Below the pieces are notes generated by a model, which saw only the letters and a program-made list of their open reading frames with translations, did no database searches and was not told where the DNA came from. This document shows positions 30,914-42,060 of a DNA stretch of 64,000 nucleotides, in pieces. Source of the stretch: Schistocerca nitens (Eukaryota > Arthropoda > Insecta > Orthoptera > Acrididae); the NCBI RefSeq assembly GCF_023898315.1, contig NC_064622.1, positions 355,365,234 through 355,429,233 of the forward strand, in the 5' to 3' direction. The position numbers were made by a program, and so were the translations under genes. Numbering within the stretch: the stretch's first letter is position 1; the number at the start of each line of letters is the position of its first letter.

Positions 30914-32498
30914 TACAGGGTGTTACAAAAAGGTACAGCCAAACTTTCAGGAAACATTCTTCACACACAAACAAAGAAAAGATGTTATGTGGACATGTGT
31001 CTGGAAACGCTTAATTTCCATGTTAGAGCTCATTTTAGTTTCGTCAGTATGTACTGTACTTCCTCGATTCACCGCCAGTTGGCCCAATTGAAGGAAGGTA
31101 ATGTTGACTCCGGTGCTTGTGTTGACATGCGAATCATTGCTCTACAGTACTAACATCAAACACATCAGTACGTAGCATCAACAGGTTAGTGTTCATCACG
31201 AACGTGGTTTTGCAGTCAGTGCAGTTTTTACAAATGCGGAGTTGGCAGATGCCCATTTGATGTATGGATTAGCACGAGGCAATAGCCGTGGCGCTGTAGG
31301 TTTGTATCGAGACAGATTTCCAGAACGAAGGTGTCCCGACAGGAAGACATTCGAAGCAATTGATCGGCGTCTTAGGGAGCACGGAACATTCCAGCCTATG
31401 ACTCGCGACTGGGGAAGACCTAGAACGACGAGGACACCTGCAATGGACGAGGCAATTCTTCGTGCAGTTGACGATAACCCTAATGTCAGCGTCAGAGAAG
31501 TTGCTGCTGTACAAGGTACCGTTGACCACGTCACTGTATGGAGAGTGCTACGGGAGAAGCAGTTGTTTCCGTACCATGTACAGCGTGTGCAGGCACTATC
31601 AGCAGCTGATTGGCCTCCACGGGTACACTTCTGCGAATGGTTCATCCAACAATGTGTCAATCCTCATTTCAGTGCAAATGTTCTCTTTACGGATGAGGCT
31701 TCATTCGAACGTGATCAAATTGTAAATTTTCACAATCAACATGTGTGGGCTGACGATAATCCGCACGCAATTGTGCAATCACGTCATCAACACAGATTTT
31801 CTGTGAACGTTTGGGCAGGCATTGTTGGTGATGTCTTGATTGGGCCCCATGTTCTTCCACCTACGCTCAATGGAGCACGTTATCATGATTTCATACGGGA
31901 TACTCTACCTGTGCTGCTAGAACATGTGCCTTTACAAGTACGACACAACATGTGGTTCATGCACGATGGAGCTCCTGCACATTTCAGTCAAAGTGTTCGT
32001 ACACTTCTCAACAGCAGATTAGTTGACCGATGGATTGGTAGAGGCGGACCAATTCCATGGCCTCCACGCTCTCCTGACCTCAATGCTCTTGACTTTCATT
32101 TATGGGGGCATTTGAAAGCTCTTGTCTACGCAACCCCGGGACCAAATGTAGAGACTCTTCGTGCTCGTATTGTGAACGGCTGTGATACAATACGCCATTC
32201 TCCAGGGCTGCATCAGCGCATCATGGATTCCATACGACGGAGGGTGGATGCATGTATCCTTGCTAACGAAAGACATTTTGAACATTTCCTGTAACAAAGT
32301 GTTTGAAGTCACGCTGGTACGTTCTGTTGCTGTGTGTTTTCATTCCATGATTAATGTGATTTGAAGAGAAGTAATAAAATGAGCTCTAACATGGAAAGTA
32401 AGCGTTTCTGGACACATGTCCACATAACATATTTTCTTTCTTTGTGTGTGAGGAATGTTTGCTGAAAGTTTGGCCGTACCTTTTTGTAACACCCTGTA
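30914..32498 (+). mobile_element. DD41D-type Tc1/mariner transposon with about 120-bp TIRs
   Basis: TA at 30914-30915 and 32497-32498 flank the element. The left arm starts CAGGGTGTTACAAAAAGGTA, and the right end is its complement (TACCTTTTTGTAACACCCTG). The arms match inward for about 120 bp with few differences, to GTTAGAGCTCATTTT on the left. This is long for Tc1/mariner elements. It sits at the broken end of RTE copy 2. A decayed relative is at 15119-16530. Confidence 0.9.
31260..32294 (+). CDS. Tc1/mariner-superfamily transposase, DD41D catalytic motif
   Basis: The frame is open from 31176 to the TAA at 32292-32294. The first in-frame ATG is 31260 (MYGLARGN), but coding-like sequence (FTNAELADAHL) lies upstream, so the native start codon seems to have been lost. 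The N-terminal part has an IS630-like helix-turn-helix region (VREVAAVQGTVDHVTVWRVL). The core holds LFTDEASF, FMHDGAPAHFS and SPDLNALDFHLWG. The second and third Asp are separated by 41 residues, hence DD41D. About 345 residues without a stop is near full family length. All three catalytic Asp residues are present, so apart from the start this is the best preserved transposase in the window. Confidence 0.85.
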   Translation: MYGLARGNSRGAVGLYRDRFPERRCPDRKTFEAIDRRLREHGTFQPMTRDWGRPRTTRTPAMDEAILRAVDDNPNVSVREVAAVQGTVDHVTVWRVLREKQLFPYHVQRVQALSAADWPPRVHFCEWFIQQCVNPHFSANVLFTDEASFERDQIVNFHNQHVWADDNPHAIVQSRHQHRFSVNVWAGIVGDVLIGPHVLPPTLNGARYHDFIRDTLPVLLEHVPLQVRHNMWFMHDGAPAHFSQSVRTLLNSRLVDRWIGRGGPIPWPPRSPDLNALDFHLWGHLKALVYATPGPNVETLRARIVNGCDTIRHSPGLHQRIMDSIRRRVDACILANERHFEHFL

Positions 32499-32499
32499 C

Positions 32500-32619
32500 A
32501 CAGTTCTGTCCAGTAAGTAGCATAACACCACTGATAAACATATACTTCGAACAGAAGTCTCTTGCTAAGGCAGAATATTCAAAATTTTTATTTAAGTATA
32601 CTGTCGAAGCAACTGAAGA
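32500..32619. other. Unassigned short interval
   Basis: AT-rich flank of the DD41D element; no feature recognised. Confidence 0.3.
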
Positions 32620-33315
32620 AATTCAATGATTTTCGTTTAATATTTCATCTTCATATTTTCTGTAATGTGAATATATCTCCAGTTGTTCTAACAAATCCAC
32701 TCCATCTCGTTTATTTCGTCGATGGAGTACTTCGACAATTTGCTTTGTTGTTACAAATGGGAATCCTGCGCTGTGTATGTGTGTGGCTATTGTCGATGTT
32801 GTGTGTGTCCTATGTGTAGGTTTTAATGTGTTCTGCGCACCTGGCGTTGAAATTTTGGCATCATGGAGCATTCCTCGCAGATTACTTTGTATATCACGAA
32901 GTCTGAGTATGGGTCACGATTACACATCACGTTACGTTTTAGCTTTTGTTGTAGTTTGTTATAGATAACTCAATTTTTATATTGTGATTTTTGAAAATAT
33001 TTGCAATCTTCTGTGATATATTGGCAATATCTGGGGTACCAGACATGTATCTGTTTGTGTCTTTTTCTCCTGTGGTGCAGTTTGCGCCTGAATATTTCCG
33101 ATTTCTGCACTCTGTCTAGGAATCTGCCAGCCCTGGAAGCAGCGTAAGCATCAGCAACTGTAATCTGGTTCTCTACGTTTATTTCTCGTTGAATGTTTTC
33201 TTGGTTCACAGATATTTTAGTTGCCCTGTGCAGCACTGACTTGTATGCTACCTGTTTATGAATGTTTGGGTGACATGAGGTTGCAGAGATTATGGTGACT
33301 GTTCGCTGCATTTTA
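32620..33315 (-). pseudogene. Penelope-like retroelement fossil (C-terminal part)
   Basis: The minus-strand frame 32970-33311 contains TSCHPNIHKQVAYKSVLHRA followed by a basic stretch. This resembles the segment after the RT palm in Penelope-like elements (a conserved SxHP--HK-A block). The frame at 32623-32871 ends FVTTKQIVEVLHRRNKRDGV, then DLLEQLEIY, like the end of their GIY-YIG endonuclease. A weak VIYKVICEEC stretch lies between them at about 32880-32920, in the place of the GIY motif. Identification rests on residue patterns alone; the RT core is absent. Confidence 0.55.
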
Positions 33316-33520
33316 TTCTATAAAGTTTGAATGTACATGTGTTGTTGTGTCATGTAACACTTAGATCCAGGTAACTGACTATTTTGCCTTGTCCATGTCA
33401 CACTGTAAGAGTAATTTTCTCATGTAGATTATTGTGACGAAGTGATCTTGCTTCTCATTGGTACTCCCCACGAAGCGCAAATCTGACAGCCCTGATTTTG
33501 CCTAAAATGCTTTTGAATTC

Positions 33521-34048
33521 TGTGGTGTCACCGCCAGACACCACACTTGCTAGGTGGTAGCCTTTAAATCGGCCGCGGTCCGTTAGTTTACGTCGGACCC
33601 GCGTGTCGCCATTATCAGTGATTGCAGACCGAGCGCGCCACACGACAGATCTAGTCTAGGGAGACTTCTTAGCACTCGCCCCAGTTGTACAGCCGACTTT
33701 GCTAGCGATGGTTCACTGACTACAGACGCTCTCATTTGCAGAGACGACAGTTTAGCATAGCCTTCAGCTACGTCATTTGCGACGACCTAGCAAGGCGCCA
33801 TATTCAGTTACTATGTCTTCTGAACAGATAATATTGTGACTCATGTACCGTCAAGAGCGTCGTTCATCATTAATGGATTACAGTTAAGTATGAAACCCAT
33901 TACGTCCGCTTTCTGAATTCTCATTCCTTGTCATGTTCCAGACCTCACGTCAGTATAGTTCTTCCCTCCTCACGCCAGCCTGCGTGAGCTAAAACGCGTG
34001 CATTTCGGCCTCCTCTAGTAATACGGTGTTGGCTCTTCTGCCAACACA
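33521..34048. mobile_element. LTR-like element, probably a solo LTR
   Basis: Begins TGTGGTG and ends CAACACA (TG...CA). Both ends can fold: a perfect 9-bp stem at 33521-33545 (TGTGGTGTC / GACACCACA) and an 8-bp stem at 34026-34047 (GTGTTGGC / GCCAACAC, loop TCTTCT). It contains no frame of note. I recall this sequence type as abundant in Schistocerca, but I could not see a target-site duplication, so the class is tentative. Confidence 0.5.
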
Positions 34049-34732
34049 ACAAATTTTCCGCAATGTGAATAGTAAATTATAGCGTTACAGAACTCTGCCA
34101 GTTACACGACTACGATCGCTTTCACGTCCTGTGTGAGTACGATTTCATAGTGTACGTGACAGCGTCGGCGAGGGATGACAGGTTGGCAATACGGCCGATG
34201 GACAGAGGGCGTTAATGAGGAAGTCCTGCGCTGAGATACAGAGGGCCTTGGCCCCGCACTACGGCAGTGGGGCTTGATTTGTTCCGTAATGGGTTAAGGA
34301 ACACAGTGGCTGTGTCGTATATTGCTGAGAAAGAAACTGCAGCAGTCACTACTTGAAAATCTTGTACGTGTGGTGCTCTGCAACTTGTATGTGTTCTGCT
34401 GGTGTGCGCTATGAGCTGCATGTAAAATATATAGTTGCCAGATCGGTGCACGGGCATACTGCCCATTGTCAGTGGCATCCGTTTACCATATTTTCATTCC
34501 ACAACAGTGGTATCCAATGAGACTCAGGTGTACAGTCGTTTAGTGTTTGGCAGCTGTAACATGTACGCAAGATAGCCTGTGTGCTGAATAGGTGGGACAT
34601 GATAGATCCTATCGATCGCATAGACATGTGTCTAATTTGATTTTAAATATCTTCAGGGTTGTGAAATTTGTAGACCTACATCTAGTTTGAAATCGAAGAA
34701 ATTTTACAACCGACATACATGTCATTTGATAT
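34049..34732. other. Unassigned interval
   Basis: No recognised gene or repeat. Confidence 0.4.
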
Positions 34733-36044
34733 GGACGGAGGTGGCAAAAAGTCACAGGATACCATCTAATATCGTGTCGGACAGCATTTTGCCCAGTGTA
34801 GTCTAGTAACTCGACGTGTCATGAACTCGACAAGTCATTGGAAGTCCCCTGCAGAAACACTGAGCCCTGCTGCATTCCATAACTGCAAAAATCTTGCCGG
34901 TGCAGGATGTTGTGCAAGAACTGAAAAATGGTTCAAATGGCTCTGAGCACTATGGGACTCAACTGCTGAGGTCATTAGTCCCCTAGAACTTAGAACTAGT
35001 TAAACCTAACTAACCTAAGGACATCACAAACATCCATGCCCCAGGCAGGATTCGAACCTGCGACCGTAGCGGTCTTGCGGTTCCAGACTGCAGCGCCTTT
35101 AACCGCACGGCCACTTCGGCCGGCTGCAAGAACTGACCTTTCGATTATGTCCCATAAATGTGTGATGGGATTCATGTTGGACGATCCACATAGCTAAATC
35201 ATTTGGAAAAACTGTCCACAATGTTTTTCAAACCAATCGCAAACAACTGTGGCCTAGTGACGTGACGAAGTTGTTTGGGAGCATGAAATGGTTTTCAAGT
35301 AGACGAACATAACCATTTCCAGTCAATGATCGGTTCCATTGGGCAGGGGGCCCAATCAATTCCATGTAAACGCAGTCCATACCATTATGGAGCCACCACC
35401 AGCTTGCACAGTACCTCGTTGACAACATGGATGCATGGTTGCGTGGGTTCTGCACCACACTCGAACCCTACCGTCAGCTCTTACCAACTGATATCGTAAC
35501 TCATCTGACCAGACCAGTCGTCTAGGATCCATCCGATATGGTCACGAGCCCAGACGAGTCGCTGCTAGCAAAGGCACTTGCGTCGGTCTTCCGCTGCCAT
35601 ACGTCATTAACGCAAAGTTTCGCTGCACTGTCCTAACGAATACCGTCGTACATCCTACACTGATTTCTGCGCTATTTCATGCAGTGTTATTTGTCTGTTA
35701 CCACTGACAACTCTACGCAAACGCCCCTGCTCTCCGTTGTTAAGTGAAGGCTGTCGGCCACTGCATTGTTGGTGGTGACAAGTAAAGCCTAAAATTTGAT
35801 ATTCTCGGCACACTATTGGCACTGTGGATCTCGGAATATTGAATTACCTAACGATGACCTAAATGGAATCACTCACGTGTGTAGCTCCAACTGGCAATCC
35901 GTGTTCAAGTCTGTTAATTCCTGTCATCCTACCATAATCACGTAGGAAATATTTGCACATAATCACCTGAGTGCAAATGATAGCTCCGCCAAAGCACTGC
36001 CCTGTTATACTTCGTGTACGCAATACTGCCGCCACCTATATATG
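34733..36044 (-). mobile_element. Tc1-like transposon remnant (family T3), copy 2, with nested SINE
   Basis: Aligned with 26133-27125 over most of its length. The left end, GGTGGCAAAAAGTCACAGGA, is a Tc1-type TIR. The right end stops at CCGCCACCTATATATGTAC without a full matching TIR. Frames on the minus strand are scattered; a piece near 35228-35458 (WWWLHNGMDCVYMELIGP) corresponds to the region before the second catalytic block. A SINE is inserted at 34925-35124. Confidence 0.68.
34925..35124 (-). repeat. tRNA-derived SINE, head type a
   Basis: TSD TGCAAGAACTGA (12 bp) at 34913-34924 and 35125-35136. It is full length, with the plus strand starting AAAATGGTTCAAATGGCTCT and ending with the complement of the GCCGGCCGAAGTGGCC head. 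Confidence 0.94.
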
Positions 36045-36650
36045 TACAATGAGAGGCAAAAAGAATGGCCGGCTCGAATAATTTAGAGTCGAAGAACAGA
36101 GCATTGCGCATGCCCAAGTTCAGAAGTGCCTGTGTTCACAACTCCAGCGGTCTATGGAGCTACAGCTTGGTGTTTACATCGTCAAATATAAGAAATATAA
36201 TTGTTAGGACACAGCATATGTCGAGTTTCATTGCAATTTATCTCGTCGAGTCATTTCTTTTTAAAATCATGCACGTAGAAACGGTTGAAATATAAGAACA
36301 CGTCGGTAGAATTACTAACAAGTGTTTAAATGGCTTTACGAACGTAAAGGACGAGCGTTCGAATCTAACTCTTTTTTTTTTTATTTTATAGACCTGTGCA
36401 TGTAATATTTTAAACCTTAATTCGCTACAAGTTGTGCAGTTGTAGGCTTCCCCCGATTCCAAATTCTTTCAGAAGATTCCATTTTATAACAATCTAATCT
36501 TTAAACAAACAGACAAATGGTCATAGAAAAAATATTGGAAAAGTGTGTATTTAATTGTAATTACTTCGTGCGCCATCCTGTGTGTCTATGGTTTTCAGCT
36601 AATTTTCATATTTTTCTGCGTCCCTACGCGCGGTTTGCGCGACTGATTGG
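36044..36650 (+). repeat. Left arm of a long inverted repeat, with tRNA-like segment
   Basis: This arm aligns in inverse orientation with about 44010-44640. Shared stretches include ACAATGAGAGGCAAAAA, AGCTTGGTGTTTACATCGTC, ACGTAAAGGACGAGCGTTCG and ACAAATGGTCATAG. The GGACGAGCGTTCGAATC part with the upstream TTTAAATGGCT resembles the 3' half of a tRNA (B box). The arms differ at many positions, so they are two old copies of one repeat and not a recent palindrome. Confidence 0.68.
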
Positions 36651-36925
36651 ATGTGCCTTCCAGAATGTGTTGTTTCCAGTAGACCGTTGCGCTAAAAAGA
36701 AGAAATCGGTAACTCCTTGGTAGCGTCTCCGCTTATTATACTGGTAGCTGTAGTATGTTGTTTTGTTTTGGGGCACAAAAAGCAACTGGGGTCATACGCG
36801 CCCAAGTCAAAACTATAAAACACAAACACATTTTGTCAGTCTTAATGGATAGAAGAGGAGACTGCTAGAAAAGGCACGTGGAAAAGGGGCTAAAGAAAAA
36901 CGCCATCCAGAATGGATGTCCAAAA

Positions 36926-37760
36926 CTAAAAATTAAATTGCCTTCGCCATATTGCTTTGGCGGATAAAAAGTAAAATGCGGTCGACAGCCCGCGCGTCAT
37001 TCGCAAAAATGGCTGATAAATCAGATGGCAAACCCAAGCTGGAATGTGAATTGGTAAAAAAGGGCATTCCAGCAGGAAGTGGCGGACAGTTAAAATTTGG
37101 GAGTAATGCGTACAAAGTGGAAAAGCAGCGCCACTGAGCAAATGACGATGGCTAAAAAGGCAGTGCCCAATACGCAATCGAGTTAAAATATTCTCCTCCC
37201 AGCGAGAGGGCCGAGAGGAGGTCGTCCAAGGCGCCAGGAGAGTCTTAATAAGCCGAAGCTTATTCCTGTGAAGGGAGGACCATTGGCGATGCCAAAGGGA
37301 CACCAACTCCTGACAGACGGCAATGCAGAGATCATCGGAGGAAATATAGGTACTCGCGGTTTGAGGTACGGGAACTGCAGCCTTGACAGCAGCGTTAGCA
37401 GCCTCGTCTACTGACAGACCGACGTGATCAGGGACCCACAGAAACATGACACTGGCTCCACCAAGAGCGAGCAAGTGTCAGTTGTCCTGGACCCGCTGCA
37501 CAAAGGGATGAGCAGAGTACAGGGCACAAAGACTTTGGAGGGAGCTGAGTGAGTCTGAGCAGAGGACACAATTGGGAAGGCTGTGTCGCCGGATGTACTC
37601 CGTGGCCCGATGCAAGGCGAAAAGCTCGGCTGTAAACACTGAGGACTGTGCCAGAAGCTCATAGCGAAAGACACGCGTACCAATGACGAAGGCACACCCG
37701 ACCCCACGGTCAGTCCGAGAGACATCAGTGTATACAAAGGTACTATCGCTAAGTTCCATG
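36926..37760 (-). pseudogene. RNase H domain, I-type LINE copy 2
   Basis: TFVYTDVSRTDRGVGCAFVI (first Asp), VFTAELFALHRATEY (Glu) and VLCSDSLSSLQSLC (second Asp) are in the frame 37478-38149. VMFLWVPDHVGLSVDEAANA (His/Asp) continues in the frame 36926-37474, so a frameshift lies near 37475. A His-Cys-like tail (HYSQILTVRHFLLECP) follows RNase H, as usual for the clade. Confidence 0.82.
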
Positions 37761-38090
37761 CGAAGGTCGTGAAACTGAAGGCGATAGATCGAGGCTGGAG
37801 TAGTGGACTTAGAAAGCGAATGAAGGCTAAGGTTAACATGGGCCGCTTCATGAAGCCAAGGTGGTGAAGGGTTCACACCTCCTGGGAAAGTTGCAGGTAG
37901 CATGAAGTTAAGCCGCCATAGCAAGTGGCGAAAGTGGACTCCATGAGGTAACAGAGAAGGGGGACGAGCCCCATACTGACGATCTAAGGAATCGTCAAAG
38001 AAGGAGGCATAGGAGTCGTGGCCATGCATGGCAGACAAACGGCATGCGTACCTACTGAGGAGAAAGCCACGGCAGTAGGACAGTGGTAGT

Positions 38091-39240
38091 TCAGCAGCTG
38101 CAGCATACAGACACCCAACTGGGCTGGTGTAAAAGGCGCCCATGGCCAAACGGATACCATGATGATGGATAGTGTTGAGACAGCGTTAAGGGATGGGAAT
38201 GCAGATGCATAAACAAAGCACCCACAGTCGAGTTTCGAACGGACAAGGGACCGGTACAATCGGAGGAGGGTAGTTCGATTGGCACCCCAAGAACACGTAA
38301 CACATTGAGGGACTGTGTACAGTGGGCTGCCAGGTAAGAGACATGGGAGGACCAAGAGAGTTTCTTTTCGAGCATGAGCCCCAGGAATTTCGTAGAGTCA
38401 ACGAGCATAAGGGCAACAGGTCCAAGATGTAGAGAAGGTGGGAGAAACCATTTGCACTGCCAGAAATTCATACAGACAGTTTTGTTGGTGCAAAAGCGAA
38501 AGCCATTGGCAATGCTCCAGGATTGAAGACGATGAAGACAGTGCTGAAGACGCCGCTCAGTGAGACAGGTCCGTGGAGAACTGCAATAGAGGGCAAAATC
38601 ATCGACAAAAAGGGAGCAGGAGATGCCTGACAGGAGACAGACCATTATAGGGTTAATGGTGATAGCAAAGAGGATGACGCTCAGGACAGAATCCTGAGGC
38701 ACACCATTTTCCTGAATAAAGGTGTCCAACAAGGCAGAATCCAGATGCACCTTGAAACTCGGTCTTGTAAATATGCCTGAAGAAAACAGGGCAGGCACCC
38801 ACAGTAGCCCCACATGTAAAGAGTACGGAGGATACCAGCTCTCCAGCAGGTGTCGTAGGCATTCTCCAAAACATGGCCACAGTCTGGGATTTCTGCAGAA
38901 AGTCATTCATGACATGGGTGGACAAAATAACGAGATGGTCAACTGCATAACGCCGCACTCGCAATCCACACTGTGCTTTCCTGAGTAAACGGCGAGACTC
39001 GAGCCACCACACCAGACGGACATGAATCATACGTTCCGTCACCTTGCAAACGCAGCTGGTAAGAGAAATGGGGCAGTAGCCCTTACCAGGCTTAGTTATG
39101 GGTATGACAGTGGCTACACGCCACCATCCTGGAAATGTGCCCTCAGCCCAGAAGCGCTTGTATGTGTTAAGCAGAAAGTGCTTGCCCGCAAGAGAGAGGT
39201 GCTGCAACATCTGAATGTGGATAGCATCAGGCCCTGGGGT
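38091..39240 (-). pseudogene. Reverse transcriptase, I-type LINE copy 2
   Basis: From the right on the minus strand: FPGWWRVATVIPITKPGKGY and PISLTSCVCKVTERM (38653-39210), then NGVPQDSVLSVILFAI and LFVDDFALYCSS (38091-38906). The catalytic box is FVDD, a normal variant in I-type elements. GVPQGS has become GVPQDS. The block carrying the first catalytic Asp is degraded (MFWRMPTTPA). The RT copied the LINE RNA; this one is inactive. Confidence 0.8.
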
Positions 39241-39267
39241 GGAGGACCAGGATGAACTGAGAACATG

Positions 39268-39377
39268 GTTGGTTGGTTGGTTTGGGGAAGGAGACCAGAC
39301 AGCGTGGTCATCGGTCTCATCGGATTAGGGAAGGATGGGGAAGGAAGTCGGCCGTGCCCTTTCAGAGGAACCATCCC
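39268..39377 (-). repeat. Truncated SINE of the GTCGGCCGTGCCCTTT class
   Basis: Flanked by a perfect 14-bp TSD GAACTGAGAACATG at 39254-39267 and 39378-39391. It begins with four GGTT units, contains AGTCGGCCGTGCCCTTTCAG and stops at CCATCCC without the tRNA-like head. Confidence 0.92.
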
Positions 39378-39466
39378 GAACTGAGAACATGATGTAGCTC
39401 CCTCATAGTGAAGGCGGCATTGTTGCACTCACTATTCGGAGAAGAGAAAGGTATCGCCCAAGCCTC

Positions 39467-40726
39467 CTAAACTCGTTTCCAATGGAAGAAGGCAGGGTGA
39501 TACTGGGAAGAACTCGAAACTTCCGCAAAATGGCGGTCCAAGGTGTTGCAGATAGCAATAGGATCCACGATGACATGGGCATCTACTGTCAGGCTGGAAA
39601 TGGGTGAATGGATCTTGGTTCCAGAGAGCTGTCGGAGGTTGGCCCATATGACAGAGGAAGGTGTGGAACTGTTAAAAGAACCAGTGAATGAAATCCAACT
39701 AGCTCTTTTGCTGTCCTGAAGAACTCGACGACACTTTGCACACATCCGTTTATAATAAAAGCAGTTTTCCAGCGTAGGGTGGCGGTTAAAAACGAGGAGA
39801 GCAAGTCTCTGTGCGCGAATTGCGTCGCGGCATGCCTGAGTCCACCAAGAGACTGGGACACGACGTGGTAAAGAGGAAGTGCAAGGAGTGGAACGTTCTG
39901 CAGCAATAAGGATAACGTTGGTGAGATAGTCCACCTGGTCATTACAACTGGGGAAATCTTGTTCTGCGAAGGTCGCCATGGAGGAGTAAAGCTGCAAGTC
40001 AGCCAAAGTGAGCTGCCATTCGGGTGTGCATTTGGATGGGGTAGAAGTCAGCAGACGGAGAGCACACGGGAAATGGTTGCTCGAGTAGGCGTCAGAAACA
40101 ACACACGACTCAAGATGATGGGCAAGCTGGGCAGTGCAAAAGGATGGGTCCAAATGGGAATAGGTGTGCGAGGGGTCAGAAAGGAATGTGGGTGCTCCAG
40201 TGTTAAGGCAGAAGAGGTTGAGTTTGTGAAGATCAGCCAAGAGGGCACCTCTCTAACAGGTCCTCGGAGAACCCCAAAGGGGATGATGCACATTGAAGTC
40301 ACTGAGTAACAAAAATGGGGGAGGTCACTGCCTAATAAGCTGAAGGAAGTCTGCCCTGGTAACACTGAAGGACAGAGGTACATAAATGGTACAGAGGGAG
40401 AAAGTCCGGTGGGGAAGGAGAAGACGGACAGCAACAGCTTGAAGATGGGTAGTCAGGGAGATGGGCTGAAAATGAAGGTCGTCCCTTATGAGCAGCAAGA
40501 CGCCCCCATGAGATGGGATGCCGACCTCAGGGAGAAGGTCAAAACGAATTGGTAAGTAATGTGAAAACTCAAAGCGGTCTTGAGGACACAATTTCGTTTC
40601 CTGAAGGCAGAGTACAAGGGAATGCTGCAATGCTAGAAGCAGCCGTAAACCCTCTTTGTGGGACCGAAGGCCGCGAATGTACCTTTGGAGAACAGTCATG
40701 AGGACAAAGAGATGTAGGGGTGTCAA
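39467..40726 (-). pseudogene. APE endonuclease and linker, I-type LINE copy 2
   Basis: The frame 40325-40726 carries YIRGLRSHKEGLRLLLALQH, VLCLQETKL (catalytic Glu) and HGGVLLLIRDDL. The frame 39467-40240 continues with PTFLSDPSHTYSHLDPSF and VVSDAYSSNHFPCAL, in the place of the last SDH block (Asp is Asn here). After it comes the linker to RT (VSWWTQACRDAIRAQRLALL). The frames are different, so at least one frameshift separates them. Confidence 0.8.
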
Positions 40727-41171
40727 CTCGGTGGCCGCCGAGGGACAGCTGGTGTAGAGTCGCTACTACAGGGCACAGAAGCAGGAGGATCCTGATCCAT
40801 GGGGTCCACAGAAGTATCGGCGTGCTTGTGTGGTCGGTTTGCGGAGTCGAATGCTGAAAAATGGTTGGCGGTGCGCACTGGCAAGACAGAGGCCAGCCGG
40901 GCTAAGTGACCACATGACGACACTGTCGAGCAGTTGGGTGAAGGAGAAGACCATTTGTCTTTAGAGGACTTCTTCGAGCCCTTCTGGTAAGAGGAAGACT
41001 TGGGTGTTATTTGGCTGGAGGAATGGACGAAGTCTTCTCGGGAGTACTCCTCCTGTCCTTTCCTGCCTGCTGGTTGTGTTGTGGGTAGCTTTGCCCCTTT
41101 AAGTGAGAGTCTGACAGTTTGTTGCACAAGGGGACATAGGGACGGTGATGCTACCTTGACACAGGGCGACT

Positions 41172-42060
41172 TCACAACCTCAGAGCCAAATTTGAGGTCA
41201 CATGTCTGCGTGGCCATGTCCTGCATGGATGAAGGGGTAATAGGAACAGAACTACAGGTTTGCGACTAGCCAGAAACTTGCGAGCTACTGGGTAAAGCAC
41301 TTTTTCCTTTACCCAGATCTCTTTCACAGCCAGCTCATCTAGATATATGGGACAATCCCGGGAGGAGGCGGCGTGGCCGCCATTGCAGTTCATACAGCGG
41401 GGGAAGGAGGTGGACATTTGCCCTCGTGTGCATCCCTGCCACAGGTTACGCATTTGGCTGGGTGTTGACAAGATGTTCGAGTGTGGTTGAAATGATGACA
41501 CTGGTAGCAGCGCATCAAATTCAGAAAGTACGGCTGGACTGTGATGATTTCATAGCCTGCTTTAATCTTGGACGGCAGCACTACCCTATCAAGTGTGAGG
41601 AAAAGAGTGCAGGTGGGCACCAAGGAGGAATCGATCTTTTTCATTACATGATGGATACCAATGACACCCTGGTCAGAGAGATAAGAATGTATTTCAGCCT
41701 CAGTTAGATCATCACGCAGCCTGGTGTAAATTACGCCATGGGAAGAATTCAAAGTTCTACGGGCCCCGACATGAAAAGGGTAGCCGTGGAGAAGCGAGGC
41801 AGCAAGTAGTTGTTGTGCTTGAGAACCAGAAGGCATCTCGAAAAGCAAAGTGTCATTCCGTAAACGAAAGCAGAATTTCACAGGATCAGCAACGGCATCA
41901 ACACCTTACTGAATAATATACGGATTGACTGTGGTGAAGGACTGACCGTCTTTAGTATGTGAGACCACAAGGAACTGGGGTGCAGCGGGAAGGGTCTTCA
42001 AATCAGTAGTCTCATTACGTTTACGTTTCGTCGACATTGATGGAGAGGATGATTGATTCA
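41172..42060 (-). pseudogene. ORF1 (gag-like, CCHC zinc knuckles), I-type LINE copy 2
   Basis: The frame 41390-41881 encodes an RNA-binding region (GVIYTRLRDDLTEAEIHSYL) and the knuckles CYQCHHFNHTRTSC and CVTCGRDAHEGKC. A third knuckle, CMNCNGGHAASSRDC, is in the frame 41172-41501, so one frameshift lies near 41400. Upstream sequence to about 42060 can be read as MNQSSSPSMSTKRKRNETT with one stop. ORF1 of the clade packages LINE RNA. Confidence 0.8.
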
